DNA of 64,000 nt from Isoetes taiwanensis (lineage: Eukaryota > Streptophyta > Lycopodiopsida > Isoetales > Isoetaceae). The stretch is taken from the NCBI GenBank assembly GCA_021234155.1, contig JAJEKV010000001.1, positions 2,628,007 through 2,692,006 on the forward strand, in the 5' to 3' direction. Shown one piece after another: positions 22,612 through 34,724 of this stretch; within the stretch, counting starts at the first letter, position 1, and each line of letters starts with the position of its first letter. Below the pieces are notes generated by a model. The model saw nothing but the letters and a program-made list of their open reading frames with translations, was not told where the DNA came from and did no database searches. Made by a program: the position numbers and the translations under genes.

Positions 22612-25054
22612 CTTCTAGAACACGGCAGCTGCGGGGTTTCACGTTTTTGGAGGCCCTCTCCTTATCGGTCGAGCGGGACCTTCTTGGCAGAAGTGACAAC
22701 GTTCATGAGTGAAGAGTGTGTATGAGAACACGGACACTAAAATCCGGTACTTGCCGATTTCCTCTCCCGAATACGAGAGACGGGGCAGCGACCTCCCTCT
22801 TGAGTCGCGATTTGACTACCGCAATGGACTGCGTCGCGTTGCCGCAGGGACCAAGTTCCGTGGCGAACCACGGGCCTCAAGAAGCGCCAAGTAAATCGCT
22901 TCCATCACTTTCGTAGTCGATTGGCCTAGGATGTGGATGCGGGATCTTGTCGTGGAGGCGTGAGTGTTTCTTTCTTTTGCAAAACCGACCTTGTAACTTG
23001 CTCCCCTAGGGTAATTTCGCCATTCGGGGCGATTCTTGAGATGCGATTTGCCATTCGGAGCCTCGGTGCGGTGACAGAACAACTGCGGTTTCTACAAGGC
23101 CGACCTGGGGCGCCCAGCGGTTTGACAAATTCTCGGACGATCTGGAATCTTTTGGGCCTTCGAAGAGGGCCCTGAGCGAGGATCAGCGGTCGGATAGGGA
23201 GGCAGACTCGGGAGGGTGGTCATTAAGCGTCTGCAGCCCCGGCCCATTTGCGGAAGAGACTGCCTGGGGAACTTTTGGATCCGCCTCTTGGGGTCAGGAC
23301 TCTCCCCTCTTGTGAGGATCACGCAGATCGGCCTCGTTTGACTTGGGAAGGGTGCGGCCGGTTGCCACACGCAGCGGGTTGCCACGGCAAGTTCTAATCT
23401 TAATCAACTGACCTGAACTATCCGGAGGAATTTTTAGAAAATTGGGGTTGTGTCTTTGGAAATGGATTAAGTTCAATTTGGCAAAATGAAATTTATTTTA
23501 GGTATAGCGCGTAATTACTTGAGGTGCCAGATATCTTGCCGCTTTGCAAAAGCGCCCCCGACCTACTTGCCACGCCGGAGACGGGCCCAAACTCAACTCA
23601 GTCAGTTCCCCTTGCTCCGTATTCTAAACTCTGGCCTGGCAGTCCCAAGTGCAGAGACCAAGTATGGCCCCAAAGCGCCAAACCCTTCACAGAACACGGC
23701 AGCCCCACGGGGTTTCACGTTTTGGAGGAGCCCTCTCTCACTGTCAGTTAGTGGGACTGGCGATGACAGCGTGGAGTGGGGTGTGTGGCGGGCTGCGGAC
23801 CCTAAAATCCCATTTGCCCTTTTGAATTTCCTCTCCCAGTACAGGGACGGGCGGTGACCTCCTTCGGAATGGCGGTTGACTCGCCAATGGACTGAGCGTC
23901 GACATTGCCACGGGGACCAAGTTCCGTGGCGAAGACCACCGACCTCAAGCGCCAAAGTGGCTCACTTCCATCACACTCGTAGTGATTCTTCTAGGATGTG
24001 GATCACGGGATCTTTATCTCGTGGAGGCGTGGTGTTCTCTTTCTTTTACCAAAACGACCCTTTGTAACTTGCTCCCTGGGTAATTTTAGCCATTCAGGAG
24101 CGATTTTGGCAGGGTGATTTCTGTCGGGAACTCCCGTGCCCAAGCGGCAAGACAACTGCCGGTTTCTCTGAGCCGACCTGGGGCGCCCAGCGGTTTGACA
24201 AGTTCTCGGACCGATCTGGAATCTTTTGGGCCCTTCAGAAGAGGGCCCACGAGCGGAAGGATCCAAGCAGGTGGATATACTTACGAGACTCACAGGAGGT
24301 GGTCATTAGCATCACGGCCCAGGAGGCGCTGCCGAGGAAGAGCGCCTCGGGAACTTTGGATCCATGGGGTAGGACTCTCTTGAAGAGGATCTGCAAGGTC
24401 TGGCCTCGTTTGACTTACTGGGAAGGGTGCCATTTCGGTTACCTACTGCTTGAACCTTGTAGACGCGTTCTAATGCTAACACCACTTTGACCTAGACCTT
24501 CTCAAATTTTGAAAATTGGGGAACGTAATCGGAAATGGATTAGGATTCAGTGGCAAAAATCAATTTATTTTAGGTACAATGCATTAATTCTTGAATTTAT
24601 GTGAATATGCTTTGCCCTTTGCAAAAGCGCCCCCGACTTCTACTTACTTACGCCGGGAGGAGAATGACCCAAACTCCATTTCGTCAGTTCCCCTTGTACT
24701 CATGACTTCTACTGCGGCTTCTGTCAAGCCAGGTCCAAGTGCAGAGACCAAGTCACCGGCTAGCGCAAACCCTTCTAGGAGCACCGGCAGCCCCTTAGGG
24801 TTCGTTTTGGAGAGCCCTCTCGCGCCAGCCGGTCAGTGGGACCTTGCTTGAAACGACTTGGCGTGATGGGGGTGTTGGCAGCAGCAGTACGGACCTAAAG
24901 TCCCGAGGCTGCGCGAATTTCCTCTCCCCAAGGCCACGAAGGACGGACGAGCGCCACTCCCTACCGACTGCGTTTAGCTCGCCAATGGACTCGAGCTGTC
25001 GAGCTTGCCCTGGGGACCAGGATTGTGGGAACCCTAATTCACCCAACTGAAATG

Positions 25055-25140
25055 GTTTTAAGCGTCGGCGTGTCGAATGCATGCGGCGTCAATCATCGCA
25101 TCGCGACGTATTTGATTCTAGCGGCGTGGTTTAACTATTT
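25055..25140. repeat. CGTC-rich flank, right side of the satellite array
   Basis: Counterpart of the left flank at 14320-14425: GCGTCGGCGTGTCG, GCATGCGGCGTCAATC, ATCGCATCGCGACGTATTT and TCTAGCGGCGTGGTTT, followed by a T-rich run as on the left. Confidence 0.45.
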
Positions 25141-28100
25141 TTATTTTTGTTGTGTACATGTTTGATCTTTGGGGCATGTTTGAGCCCTGAACAGTAAGCC
25201 GAGCCTAAGAGGCTTGTTTTGAACTTCAGTAGCATGTTAGAGCCACAAAGAATGCAGCGCCTACGCGTTCAACGTCTATAGGCTCCTCATACTTCACTCA
25301 TGTATTTGGACTTGTTCACTCTACAAAAGCCATTATTATTATCTGTTTGAAAGGTAAGCGATGATCCTAGCAGCTAGTGGATAACAGCATCAAATTAAAC
25401 GTTGTGATCGAGGGTGTAACTTGGTGGCAGGTGGCGGTTTAAGGTGAGAAAATCGGAGTAACTAAGATACCATTGAAGACTCTTTTGCATGTTCTAGTCT
25501 AGAGCAGTACTTGAGCCTATGTGGCTATGCTTTGGGCCCATGTTCGGTAGTTCTTTATTCCTCAGATATAATGCCAAAAAGGGGAAGGGGAGAAAAAATT
25601 GAATTGAATGGGTTTTTATTGCACACGAAGACCAATAGACATAGTCTACTCGGAAAAGGATTGCGAGGATGTGTGCATAATATTTGACATATAGAGATTT
25701 AGTCGTCTCTAGGTGCTAACTAGAGTCGTCATTGTGCTATTACTAATGGAAATGCTGAAGTACATACGTATTTAAATTGCTCAGTGTAGATGTTGCATGA
25801 AGGTGGTGGTCCAACCTCTTGATGCCACCGTTTTCAGGTGAGTTTGAATGCCTTGTGCGCGGGGAGAGGCTCTTTGAGACGTTATTGACTCCTCTAGCAC
25901 AACACCTTGGAATATTGGGCGTCCCTCGGTGTAGTTTGTATATTGATAAACCACCATATTGGCTTGGGTCTTGTCGATGGTAAAGAAAAAAAATCTGGTC
26001 AAAGAAAGGCTGGGCGGATGGGATGAATGATGTGGTACAGTGGATATGTATATGTGTGTACTGTTCACGGTTAATGCGGAAGGACAGCGTCTCACTACCG
26101 AGGTACATCTTGCTAGAGTTGGCGTGAAAAGCCACTTGTTCTATCATATTACTTTCTTGTAGGCACAGCCCCCCTTAAGGTGAAGGTCAAACCAATAAAC
26201 GCGCGCGAATGAAGGTTAAAATTGCCACCAACTCCACCTCCATTATAGTCTTGCCTCCAGAGCCCAATCACGGGTGGCTTCTTCACGGCGATTCTGATGT
26301 CGGCAACACTTGATTGAAACTCCATAAATGAATGATGCGCTGACTCAGAGTCACAAGTCTGCTGTGTATGTCAAGAGAACTCACCACGATAGTAGGTCCA
26401 TACCACCATGTCGAGGAAGTAAGATATATCTTTATCAAAAGCACCATTAATGTCTAATAGATACAACAACATCAAAAGAAAATACCGATTTCGGCATCAA
26501 CATAATTTATTTGCAGCTACCTTTTTCATGACACCTTGTAAACTGCCCATTAAAAGTATTTGTAATATATACTCCCCTTGTGATATGCATCGGTCAAAGC
26601 TTTGTAGTACCCACATTCTCTTTGCATCTTGTATCAAATGAGGGTTCATATCCATGGAGTACGGGGCACAAATCTATTATGCGTCTCCATTCATACCTCT
26701 TCTCTTCCATTTCTTCTAGATTCTCATACTTGAATATGTAGCAAAATACTTGAGAGGGGGTTCGAGAGGTTGATATAGATATAATTCTTGAAATCATAGA
26801 CCATATCCCTAAAACAATTCAATGGGTTATTATAAAAAAACATAGATTTAAGATAAAAATAATCACGTAGCTCTTTGGTTAGATTAGTTAAAGTAGTGTA
26901 TTAGGACATTGAGTTATTTGGTAGAGGTTGAATCCACACATTTCGTATTCTAAAAGCTTAAGCGAAGTAGTATAGAGGCTCGATATGCATCAAACCTTAG
27001 GCAAACTTCGTATTAAACATCTCTTAAAATCATAAGCGTCACAATCATAATTGAGCATAATCGGAAGCGAGGGGAGGTGTCGAGCTCCAACATGTCTGAT
27101 CTGGGCGTGCAGTTAATGAATCCGGCGGCTAACAATCGGTGCACCTGCGTTTAGAATATGTAGCAATCCATTTTGCCAGCATTGGTGCGAATTGTAAGAA
27201 GAAATTGATTAACCTTAATGATCATATCGGTGATAACTACGCATACCGTACTTATACTATACTACACAATCTTCGTCCCCTTCATCACTCCATAGCGGTG
27301 CATACGGATGTCTTGGCGGAAATATAATACATCATATAGAAAAGTAAATACTTCATAAGCCATCCTCTGCCATACTACCTTGAATGCTCTTTGGCCGCAC
27401 CTTTATCGCTAATACCTTCATAAACCTTTCCGAAAAACATCCATCGGCATATGCGATTCAGCGAGCTCCACTTCCTCGATAAGATGTACCAAAGATGGGT
27501 TTGATGTCAAGAAAGCTTCGTAGGCTCCTTCTCCAACAAGCAACATGCACCTACTGCCATTTCACTTTCATCTCTTCAATTCGTCTTTCGGTATAGTTTT
27601 TACATCACCTATAGGGTCCAAAACAAAAACTTATACAAATAAAATAGACGGGGGACCACTAAATCAACATGGGTAACAACCCATGACCTTTGATAGGGCA
27701 CTTATTGCCTCCAATGGTCCTTGTCTAAAACTCCTAAGGTCAGGGCATGAAGGCACATGATCAAACACCAAATAAGTTATAGATTTACATTTTATAGTAG
27801 TGCTGCATATATATATGGACTTCAATTGCTTACATTAAGAACTTGTGATCATGGGACTTTAAACCATTCTGACTCCCCACACTACTTGTGAATGGGTTAC
27901 ATAATGATTGCATATAACCAGTTGGTGTTCTAGGGCCCTTAAATCATCATAATAGCTCGATGGTCAGCCTAGCAATAACCCATTTGCGGAGAAGTGGTTG
28001 CCCCTTCACCTGGATCATACCTCTTTCTTTATTACTTGTTTGGGGTTGTGTTTATCGGCATTTGTTGTGTCTTTTGACCAAATACATGCTTCCATAAAGT

Positions 28101-31070
28101 TTCCCGTTCTTGAAGATAATATGCATCGGTCTAAAAGGTGTGTTGAATGTAAATTAGGTCAATATGGTAGTCCCCTTAGAGACTTCCTTTTCATATTGGC
28201 GGTAAAGACTTCCTACTCCATGACTTCTATACCTTTGTATAATTCCTCATCCTCCTTTGTCTAGGTCGGCTTCGATATCTCAGTCTGGAAGTACCCCCCA
28301 CGGATTTCCCCTTCGCGGTTTTCCCTCTTCCTTCTTATCTAGCTCACCCCATCTCGTATAGTAGTGCAGCGGTAGTTGCAGCCATAAATCTACAGTGCCA
28401 CGAATTGTCTACTTATTTGCTTCTGGCGAAGAGATGCGTGGCTGTACTTCTAAAACCTAGTATACTACTTTCTTGAGATGCTTAGAGTGTGATGCGCAAC
28501 TTTCCCCACATATCATACAGAAGTGCCACAGTGTCTTAAACCGAGGAACCTTTCAGCAGGCCAAGAAAGTCATGCATAGTCCACAATAGTATACCTCTAA
28601 GATTAAGCGTCATTTTACCTTGGGCATACGTGGGCACAGACTACCATGTATTCTACAAAGATGCTTTCATCACAATTATTCTTAGGTACATCTAAATTGC
28701 AGTTTTTCTTACCGGTATCAATAAAGTCATCATAATGTACCTCTTCATCAACAACCGTAGGTATGTTGTAGTTCTTATCATCGGCCATGTAGACCATGGA
28801 GTCGATTGTGTACCATATGGGTTTTCGCCATGGGTGGCCGGAGCCCAAGCGCCGTTGCGTGGTTCTTTTTTCCAAAGTCAGGGCCATAGCATTGACGTAG
28901 CTTCCCAAGCTGCAGCAGCCAAACAGGGACTGCATCACATCATCACTGGATGCATGTGTGGCCGTGAAATCCATTAGATACAACTGATGTCTTTACTGTG
29001 AACATCAACTTTAACCTATAGAATAAATTATAGGCAACATATAAGAATCTTAGAAAATAAGTAGATTTACAACTGTTGTAAGTGGTGATGCATATGCCTT
29101 GGGATTGTGGAAGTGTCGAATAGCCTTAAAATTACGTTTTTCCCTTTAGGTCATTCTGTATCTGAGTTCATTACATCTACGAGACAATGGTGGACTTCTC
29201 ATGCTTTCAGCTGAGGGGGATAGAAGATCATACAATCATTGGACATGCATGTGACTTTATAACCAAGGCGATGCGGCAGATATTTCTTAACTTGAGATGC
29301 AATGGTAGGCATTGTTCTTCTCTGGAAGGATCTTCTGGTCTGATAACTGCATCCTAAAGTGGTAAGATCTAAAGATGGAGATGGTGGTAAGATAGAAGAC
29401 TTGATAAGTATGTCACCTCAATAGAAGCGAGAACCTTGCATTGCTCCACTTGAACCAGTTTGGAGATTGAAATTAGCGAATAGCGTGACAAAGCGAGAGG
29501 TTGAGGCAGCAGTATTGCGTTTACAACTTTGATATATTAGGGTCATAACGTCGATGCAGTAAATCCTCGAAGGGTATCAACATCTTCTACCATATCCTCT
29601 CACCATTTACATCCTCGACATCGTCTAAATCAATATCGGTAATTCTTGAAGAAGCGTTACAGCATATGAGCATCGGCTGCGTCGAAGACCGTTCGGGTTA
29701 GGTATTGTTTTCATCCTCTTCGCGTATTGATGTGCGCATATCTTCATATTGAGTGCGCTCACGGCTTAATTCCGCGACGATAGGTTTCCTTTACATAACT
29801 TAGAACTAATGGATGGGATGAGACGCTCTAAAATGAGTTCATTAAAAGCAGGGAGTAGCGTGTGTATCATGTCAAATAGTAGCAATAAGTATAAAATACA
29901 TACAACCATTTTTAATAGACTCACGAATGACAAAAACATATTAAAAAAAAACTCTTTGTTCCTTTTTTAGTACAGCAATACTATTGTTCATCTCAAATGG
30001 AGGGTCTATCATAGCGATAGTTGATAAACGCTCATCTCAATGTTTATGCTTTTAACAGCACACACCATGATATATACCTTTTCTGAGATCTTGTAAAATC
30101 TTTCTCCCTCATGACACTCAAAAATTCTACAATTGCATAAGCTCACGGTTGTCAATAGAACTTATTGATGAACCGGCTGTACCATGAACACGTACGTAAA
30201 TAATAAACTTCGCTCTCATCACATACCACCCACGGTATCATGCCGACATTGGAATTCATTCCATAAATCCTCATCACGCCAAGCATATTTAGTCAAAGTT
30301 TGCCAAGTTTTTCCAATGCATTACTTTCGGGACTGCATATGGCATTAATGGAATGTGGGTATCTACGCTCCACTTATCTGGCGTCGCAGGAGATAAGGCG
30401 AATCGACCACGGACAAATCGTCTTTGACTCGCACATAATGATATCTTAACTTCCCCAATAAGCAAATTCTTGATCCGTAGGGATAGGTAAGTCTCGGCCG
30501 CTAAGCAAATGTCTTGCGATTGCCTAACAAAGGGAAATCCGGACTAATCTTTACGGTGTCGGGGAATTTCGCGGTATTGGCGTTGTGATATGCGACACAT
30601 GCAATATTCTCATGATTGTAGCCCTTACGTTGTTCTTTCGCAGCGGGAACACTTTCGGCGTTAATGACACCCATCCACATTATTGATGAATAAGTTCTTT
30701 GCCCGGTTTCATATACCTCTCTGAACGCATTAAACCCCAAAATCCACATCTTTAGTTTGGAAGGAACCGGCATCATCTACACATATTTAGATATCCATAA
30801 ACATCTTGAATATACTTGGTAGGAGATACTCTTAAAAAACAAAATAATAATTGTATATGGCACGATATCCATGACGAGCATGGATCACATTGGGTTGTTC
30901 AAATGTACCAAATCTTATCGGATGGTCTTCAACAATGGATTCCTAAATTAAGTCTCTTGACCCCCATACATCTTTTTGTCGCAAACTTCTTTGTCCCTCT
31001 GCCAATTACAAGGTAAGTACTATATCTTTGCACAATAGTTTGAGCAGTGTGATAGATATTAATATATAGT
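25141..31070. other. Long region without a recognised gene
   Basis: AT-rich DNA with scattered frames. The longest are minus-strand 25743-26147 (134 codons), overlapping 25781-26095, minus 28615-28983 (122 codons), plus 27998-28264 and minus 30501-30776 (91 codons). The last two minus-strand frames have balanced, coding-like composition, but I do not recognise a domain. They could be relics of a transposon ORF. No tRNA, long tandem repeat or clear terminal inverted repeat was seen. Confidence 0.35.
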
Positions 31071-31074
31071 ATAA

Positions 31075-31100
31075 AACCTAAACCTAAACCTAAATCTAAA
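31075..31100. repeat. Short CCTAAA run, telomere-like
   Basis: Three or four CCTAAA-like hexamers in a row, with a TCTAAA variant at the end. The plant telomere unit is the heptamer CCCTAAA, so this is at most a degenerate telomere-like patch. Confidence 0.4.
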
Positions 31101-31119
31101 TGGGCGAAATTGGGCCGGA

Positions 31120-31255
31120 CCGTAGTCCCTCTCCACTCAAGGTGAAGCGGAGCCATGCCCTTTCAGAGTAGAGCCCTTATATAAGTTTCAATTTCAATAA
31201 AGATCTTTTGGAGCAGCGTATACGATACATAAGTCCCCTCCCACTCCAAGGTGAA
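31120..31255. repeat. Two direct copies of a CTCCACTCAAGGTGAAG word
   Basis: The phrase GTCCCTCTCCACTCAAGGTG near 31125 recurs as GTCCCCTCCCACTCCAAGGT near 31233. Between them lies an AATAAAGATCTTTTG phrase that also occurs near 62963, where it may be part of an LTR. This may be an LTR remnant. Confidence 0.35.
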
Positions 31256-31679
31256 GTCGACATACTGTTATGATACTGCGACACCTCAATTTTGTAATCT
31301 ACATTGTACTTAGTAAGGTATGAGAAGGTGAGTTTGGGCACGGCACACACAATTCTCTCTCTCTACACTCAGGTGGGCGGCCCAGGTGTCTTATTAAAGC
31401 TGCGTTTTACTACTTTCGCATTACGTCCTCTCCTAGTTTATATATGTCTAGGCTGCTAAATACAAAGAATGGTAACTTACATGTGTAGTTCATATCCGAC
31501 CTCCCACAGTGGTAGGAACAACATCAATGTCTCTCTGGCCATCTCGGTCACGATCATCTTAGATGACCATGGCGATCCATGTAGAGGCGGCAACAAGTAT
31601 AAGATATGGTTAAAGAAGAACACCAAAGCTAAATTTGGAAAGGCCGAAAATAACAATGGTAGGAAAAAGTTGTTTATAT

Positions 31680-31950
31680 AGAAATCACATAGCGTCGCAT
31701 CGCGGCGTGGCGTCGCCCGTGACGTGGTAATCATGATCACATGCAGTCACCTCGACTTGGCGGTACACTGGCAATGCGTCTGAGGGCGTGTCATGCATTA
31801 GATGTGAACCGATGCGCGTCACGGCGTATAGTCAACAGTCAAAATCCGGTCACATGCGACACAGCGTTACCGTGGCAGAATGCGTCTTTGGCGTGTCTTA
31901 GGTTACGTAATGTCACATGGCGTGCGTAAAGGCGTCGACGTGTAATAAAT
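31680..31950. repeat. CGTC-rich block 2
   Basis: Contains GCGTCGCATCGCGGCGTGGC, GTCACATGCGACACAGCGTT, GGCGTGTC and AGGCGTCGACGTG words and stands out from AT-rich surroundings. Same vocabulary as the blocks at 3.0, 14.3, 25.1 and 35.4 kb. Confidence 0.5.
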
Positions 31951-32985
31951 TGACATTTGTGGAAGCATTTTATGCGTGACATTTGTCGGTTATGGTATGT
32001 ATACCTATCATTACGAGCAACCTAAAAATAGAGCAGAAGTTTTGTGCAACAACCTAAAATCACACTGCATACCTCAAACACTTGAACATAGCTTGATTAG
32101 GCGCATCCTGAAACAAATTAGTGAGGCGGAGTCGACATTTCTTGTGACATTTTATTAAATGGCTTGATGCGGTGGGCGATGGCATTTTAGGCAAATTTGA
32201 TGAGGCAGCTTTGTACATGGGATATTAATGCCTTGGATTTGCAGGAGTCGTCGACGATTCTCCCACTATCTTTACGGACTGGATTCCTCATTGGACCATT
32301 TTGTTGCTACTCTAAAGATGTTGTGATGAGGATATGGGAGGTCACTTGCAACCACCGAAATATTATACGTTGTAGAAATTCTGGGGGTAAATAAACATGT
32401 CATTTCTAATTCCTTCTTTTTCTCTCTTTCTCTTGGATCATGAAGACTAAATTATGAACTCAAAAATTACGGATCAATAATGCCAACTCCATGTCATCAC
32501 TAAATTCATACAGCTTTTCCAGATACCCATAGCACAAATAGGCCTATATAAATTAAAACAAGCAATATTGTCATATCCTTATTCTCGTGGCATTCATCTT
32601 CTTGATATCCATCGATCATATTCATCTTCTTCATATTTTATCTTCGATTCCATTTTGAAAAGCGATTTGAAATCTATATCGTATATCGGTTTTTGTATTC
32701 TACATCATGCTTATATCACATGGGCCGATTGCCTCAAGAATACGGATCAACCATAAGCTAAATTACGAGCTCAAAAATTACGGATCAACGGAGACTGTCA
32801 CGAGCTCAAAACTACCATATTATAGTTATATCAAAGATAGAATTTAAGTTGCTTCAATACACGAACTCGACTCCAACTGACACGAAAACTTTAACAAAGT
32901 GACATCTGCTCGCGTAATTTCCGGTACCGGCGAAGGATCCTTAGCCGGTGATGTAAATTTTACCTTGGATATCTCAAGCGAAACC
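31951..32985. other. No gene recognised
   Basis: AT-rich sequence with frames of about 60 codons only. The phrase CAAAAATTACGGATCAA occurs twice (about 32461 and 32771), and an AGCTCAAAA variant follows, which hints at an old local duplication. Confidence 0.35.
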
Positions 32986-32988
32986 ACA

Positions 32989-33310
32989 TCATTCACGCAA
33001 ATTCTTTGCCTTGACAAATCTTATCTGACCTTTTGTGAAGACATAACTGGGAACTATCCCAATAACGGTATCTAATTCCACACATGGTGATTTCATCTTT
33101 TTTTTCTCCTGATTCCATGCAGCAAGGCAAATGTGCTTCTGCGTTATTGATTTTTGGAATGGCCAATTTGAAACAAAATCTGCTTGATCGATTATCAAAT
33201 CAAGCACTTGGTTGCTGAAAACCTTGCAGAAATGAAATGCAGTCTCAAGGACTTTCTTATCTAACCAATCTACACTATCTTGAGAGCGACTAGATCCTAC
33301 GAAATATGGT
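32989..33310 (-). pseudogene. Unidentified coding-like fragment
   Basis: The minus strand is open for about 107 codons from near 33310 down to the stop at 32989; the only usable ATG sits inside it (33207). The reading has balanced amino-acid use with blocks such as SSRSQDSVDWLDKKVLETAF, VLDLIIDQADFVSNWPFQKS and VIGIVPSYVFTKGQIRFVKA, unlike frames that arise from base bias. I do not recognise the family. It sits in a cluster of gene fragments on both strands, so captured or degraded coding DNA is the best reading. Confidence 0.4.
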
Positions 33311-33324
33311 GGAATTAATGTTAC

Positions 33325-33480
33325 TTATAATATCCCTCTGGTGAACTTTTTATACATGGCTCAATAATATCAGCGTGAATCAAACTCTCTACGAAAAGAT
33401 GGCCAGCATCATTTTCTATACTCCTTGCACCAACCACGATTGTTGCACCTTGATTGTTTGCCCTAAATAGAAACTTTAAA
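33325..33480 (-). pseudogene. Unidentified coding-like fragment
   Basis: An open minus-strand stretch of about 50 codons with blocks GATIVVGARSIENDAGHLFV and ADIIEPCIKSSPEGYYK, ending in TAA. It lies just upstream of the fragment at 32989-33310 on the same strand and may belong to the same gene, separated by an intron or a frame break. No family is recognised. Confidence 0.35.
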
Positions 33481-33580
33481 CAATGGGAACATGATTGAAG
33501 GAAAAAGTAGTACCATCACATCAAGCTATCTGTGTACATATACCATGGTCGGAGAAGAATAAATTGTGTTGAATTTTGTA

Positions 33581-33830
33581 AACTACGACATTGTGCTTAC
33601 TACATATCGTTCATTTGTTACGAATTACGGCTCATCTGAAGAGGATGAAAAGCGGCCCCCAGGCTAAAATTCTCTTGTCCGAACATTAGGTGGTTTAGAA
33701 TTATTCTGGATGAAGCTCAATCCATTGAAATGCTCACACTAAAAGTTCGCTAACTATGGGCTTAAGGGCACAATGAGATGGTGCCTTCTGGGATGCGTTC
33801 TCTACGACACATATGTCACATCTCACGTCA
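33581..33830 (+). pseudogene. SNF2-family helicase fragment
   Basis: Three consecutive SNF2 ATPase blocks are visible in family order: NYDIVLTTYRSFVTNYG (motif Ia region, from 33581), WFRIILDEAQSIE (Walker B, DEAQ form, from 33691) and LKGTMRWCLLG (the block that in the family reads RWCLTGTP, from about 33761). The first and third are in one frame and the second in another, so at least two frame breaks exist. The DEAQ plus RWCL combination fits the Rad5/CHR28-like branch. Walker A and the second RecA lobe are missing, so this is a fragment. After LLG the reading diverges, which may mark an exon edge or a capture junction. Confidence 0.6.
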
Positions 33831-34016
33831 TATCACGAAGTTAGAGATATTACAGAAAGTTTTAAAAGTTTTAAAATATAAGAGAATCTTAGGTGAGCCT
33901 AAGAATCCTTCTAGAAAATTCGAATGTTGTAGAAGTTCTAGAATGAATATTCTGAGAGAATACACTTATTTATTTTCTTCCCAAAGCATTTTTGCTAGAT
34001 GACCAATTAAAATATT

Positions 34017-34724
34017 TTAGTTCAACCAACTCACAATTCTCTTGATTTGCCGATGAACAGAAAAAACATCCAAGAAGACATGACCTCCATGACCTCGAGA
34101 ATGGCCATAGACAAAGAAATTAAAAAACGTTAAGAGATTTCTCGGCGCATGATTTTTTTTAACTGGCATATGTTGTGGTATCGGATCATACAGTAGATGC
34201 GGCAACCCGCAAAATCTTGGCGCTCAAGCGGAACAAGTTCACTTGAGTCATGAAGCGAAAACAATCGAGCATATGGCGTTAAAAAGCGCAAAGGATGGAT
34301 TTTGGCATATAGGAGCGAAGAGAGGAGTCTGTTTTTTTGGTATTGGGTGTTAGTGAAGAACTGGCGATGTCGCGACAAGCTCAAGCCTTGTGATCCCCTA
34401 AGCTCGGTGAGCCCCATTTTCCTTTTCACCATGACATGCTCTGCTTTGAAGACTTCCAAGGTAGCAATTTGGCGGGATTTAGATACTCTTCTTGGCATAG
34501 CGGCCCGAGCTATGTTCAATTCACTTTCCATGTATGGATCCTAGAAACAAGGCCATCAGCAGTGCCCAGCCACACTTGAAGTATCTCGGCTTTTCAAAAT
34601 CCTCATCAATGGGGAATTCGGCTTCATATGGAACTTGTCGCGATTGAAGCTTATAAATTCCTCCACCATCATATATCACAAAATCATCGGGGCCGTTTGG
34701 CGGTAAAGTTGCAAGTTCAAGCAT
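34017..34724 (-). pseudogene. Unidentified minus-strand coding-like fragments
   Basis: Three minus-strand frames follow one another: 34724-34521 (67 codons, blocks LATLPPNGPDDFVIYDGGGI and VPYEAEFPIDEDFEKPRYFK), 34531-34130 (133 codons, MPRRVSKSRQIATLEVFKAE then a basic and aromatic C-terminus) and 34205-34017. Adjacent frames overlap by 10-75 bases, as expected if one coding sequence is broken by indels. Amino-acid use is balanced. I do not recognise the protein. Confidence 0.4.

Larger units (their letters stand above)
14500..25050 (+). repeat. Tandem satellite array, unit about 1.05 kb, about ten copies
   Basis: One long unit is repeated head to tail. The landmark TAACCCTTTGACCTAGACC or a variant starts near 15201, 16251, 17552, 18605, 19652, 20692, 21721, 23398 and 24476. 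A second landmark, CCTTCTAGAACACGGCAGC or a variant, starts near 15480, 16529, 17060, 17829, 18888, 19930, 20969, 21990, 22611, 23685 and 24770. Undisturbed spacing is 1020-1085 bp. Other shared words in order are GAATTTATGAATATCTTGCC, TTTCCTCTCCCCAAGGCCAC, CAATTGGCCTAGGATG, GTAACTTGCTCCTAGGG, GGCGCCCAGCGGTTTGAC and GGACTCTCCCCTCTTG. Copies differ by many 1-4 base indels as well as substitutions. No conserved open frame survives across copies, so this is non-coding satellite DNA. I do not recognise the family; it is not 5S or 35S rDNA by the sequence seen. Confidence 0.9.

Noticed and set aside
15232-24851. Frames of 60-166 codons inside the satellite array on both strands
   Set aside because: None is kept in frame from one unit to the next, as a real repeated gene would be; CG-rich non-coding satellite explains them.
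28615-28983. 122-codon minus-strand frame, at first considered a transposase or Ulp1-type protease piece
   Set aside because: Composition is coding-like, but I could not find the catalytic residues or order of any family, so no function is given.
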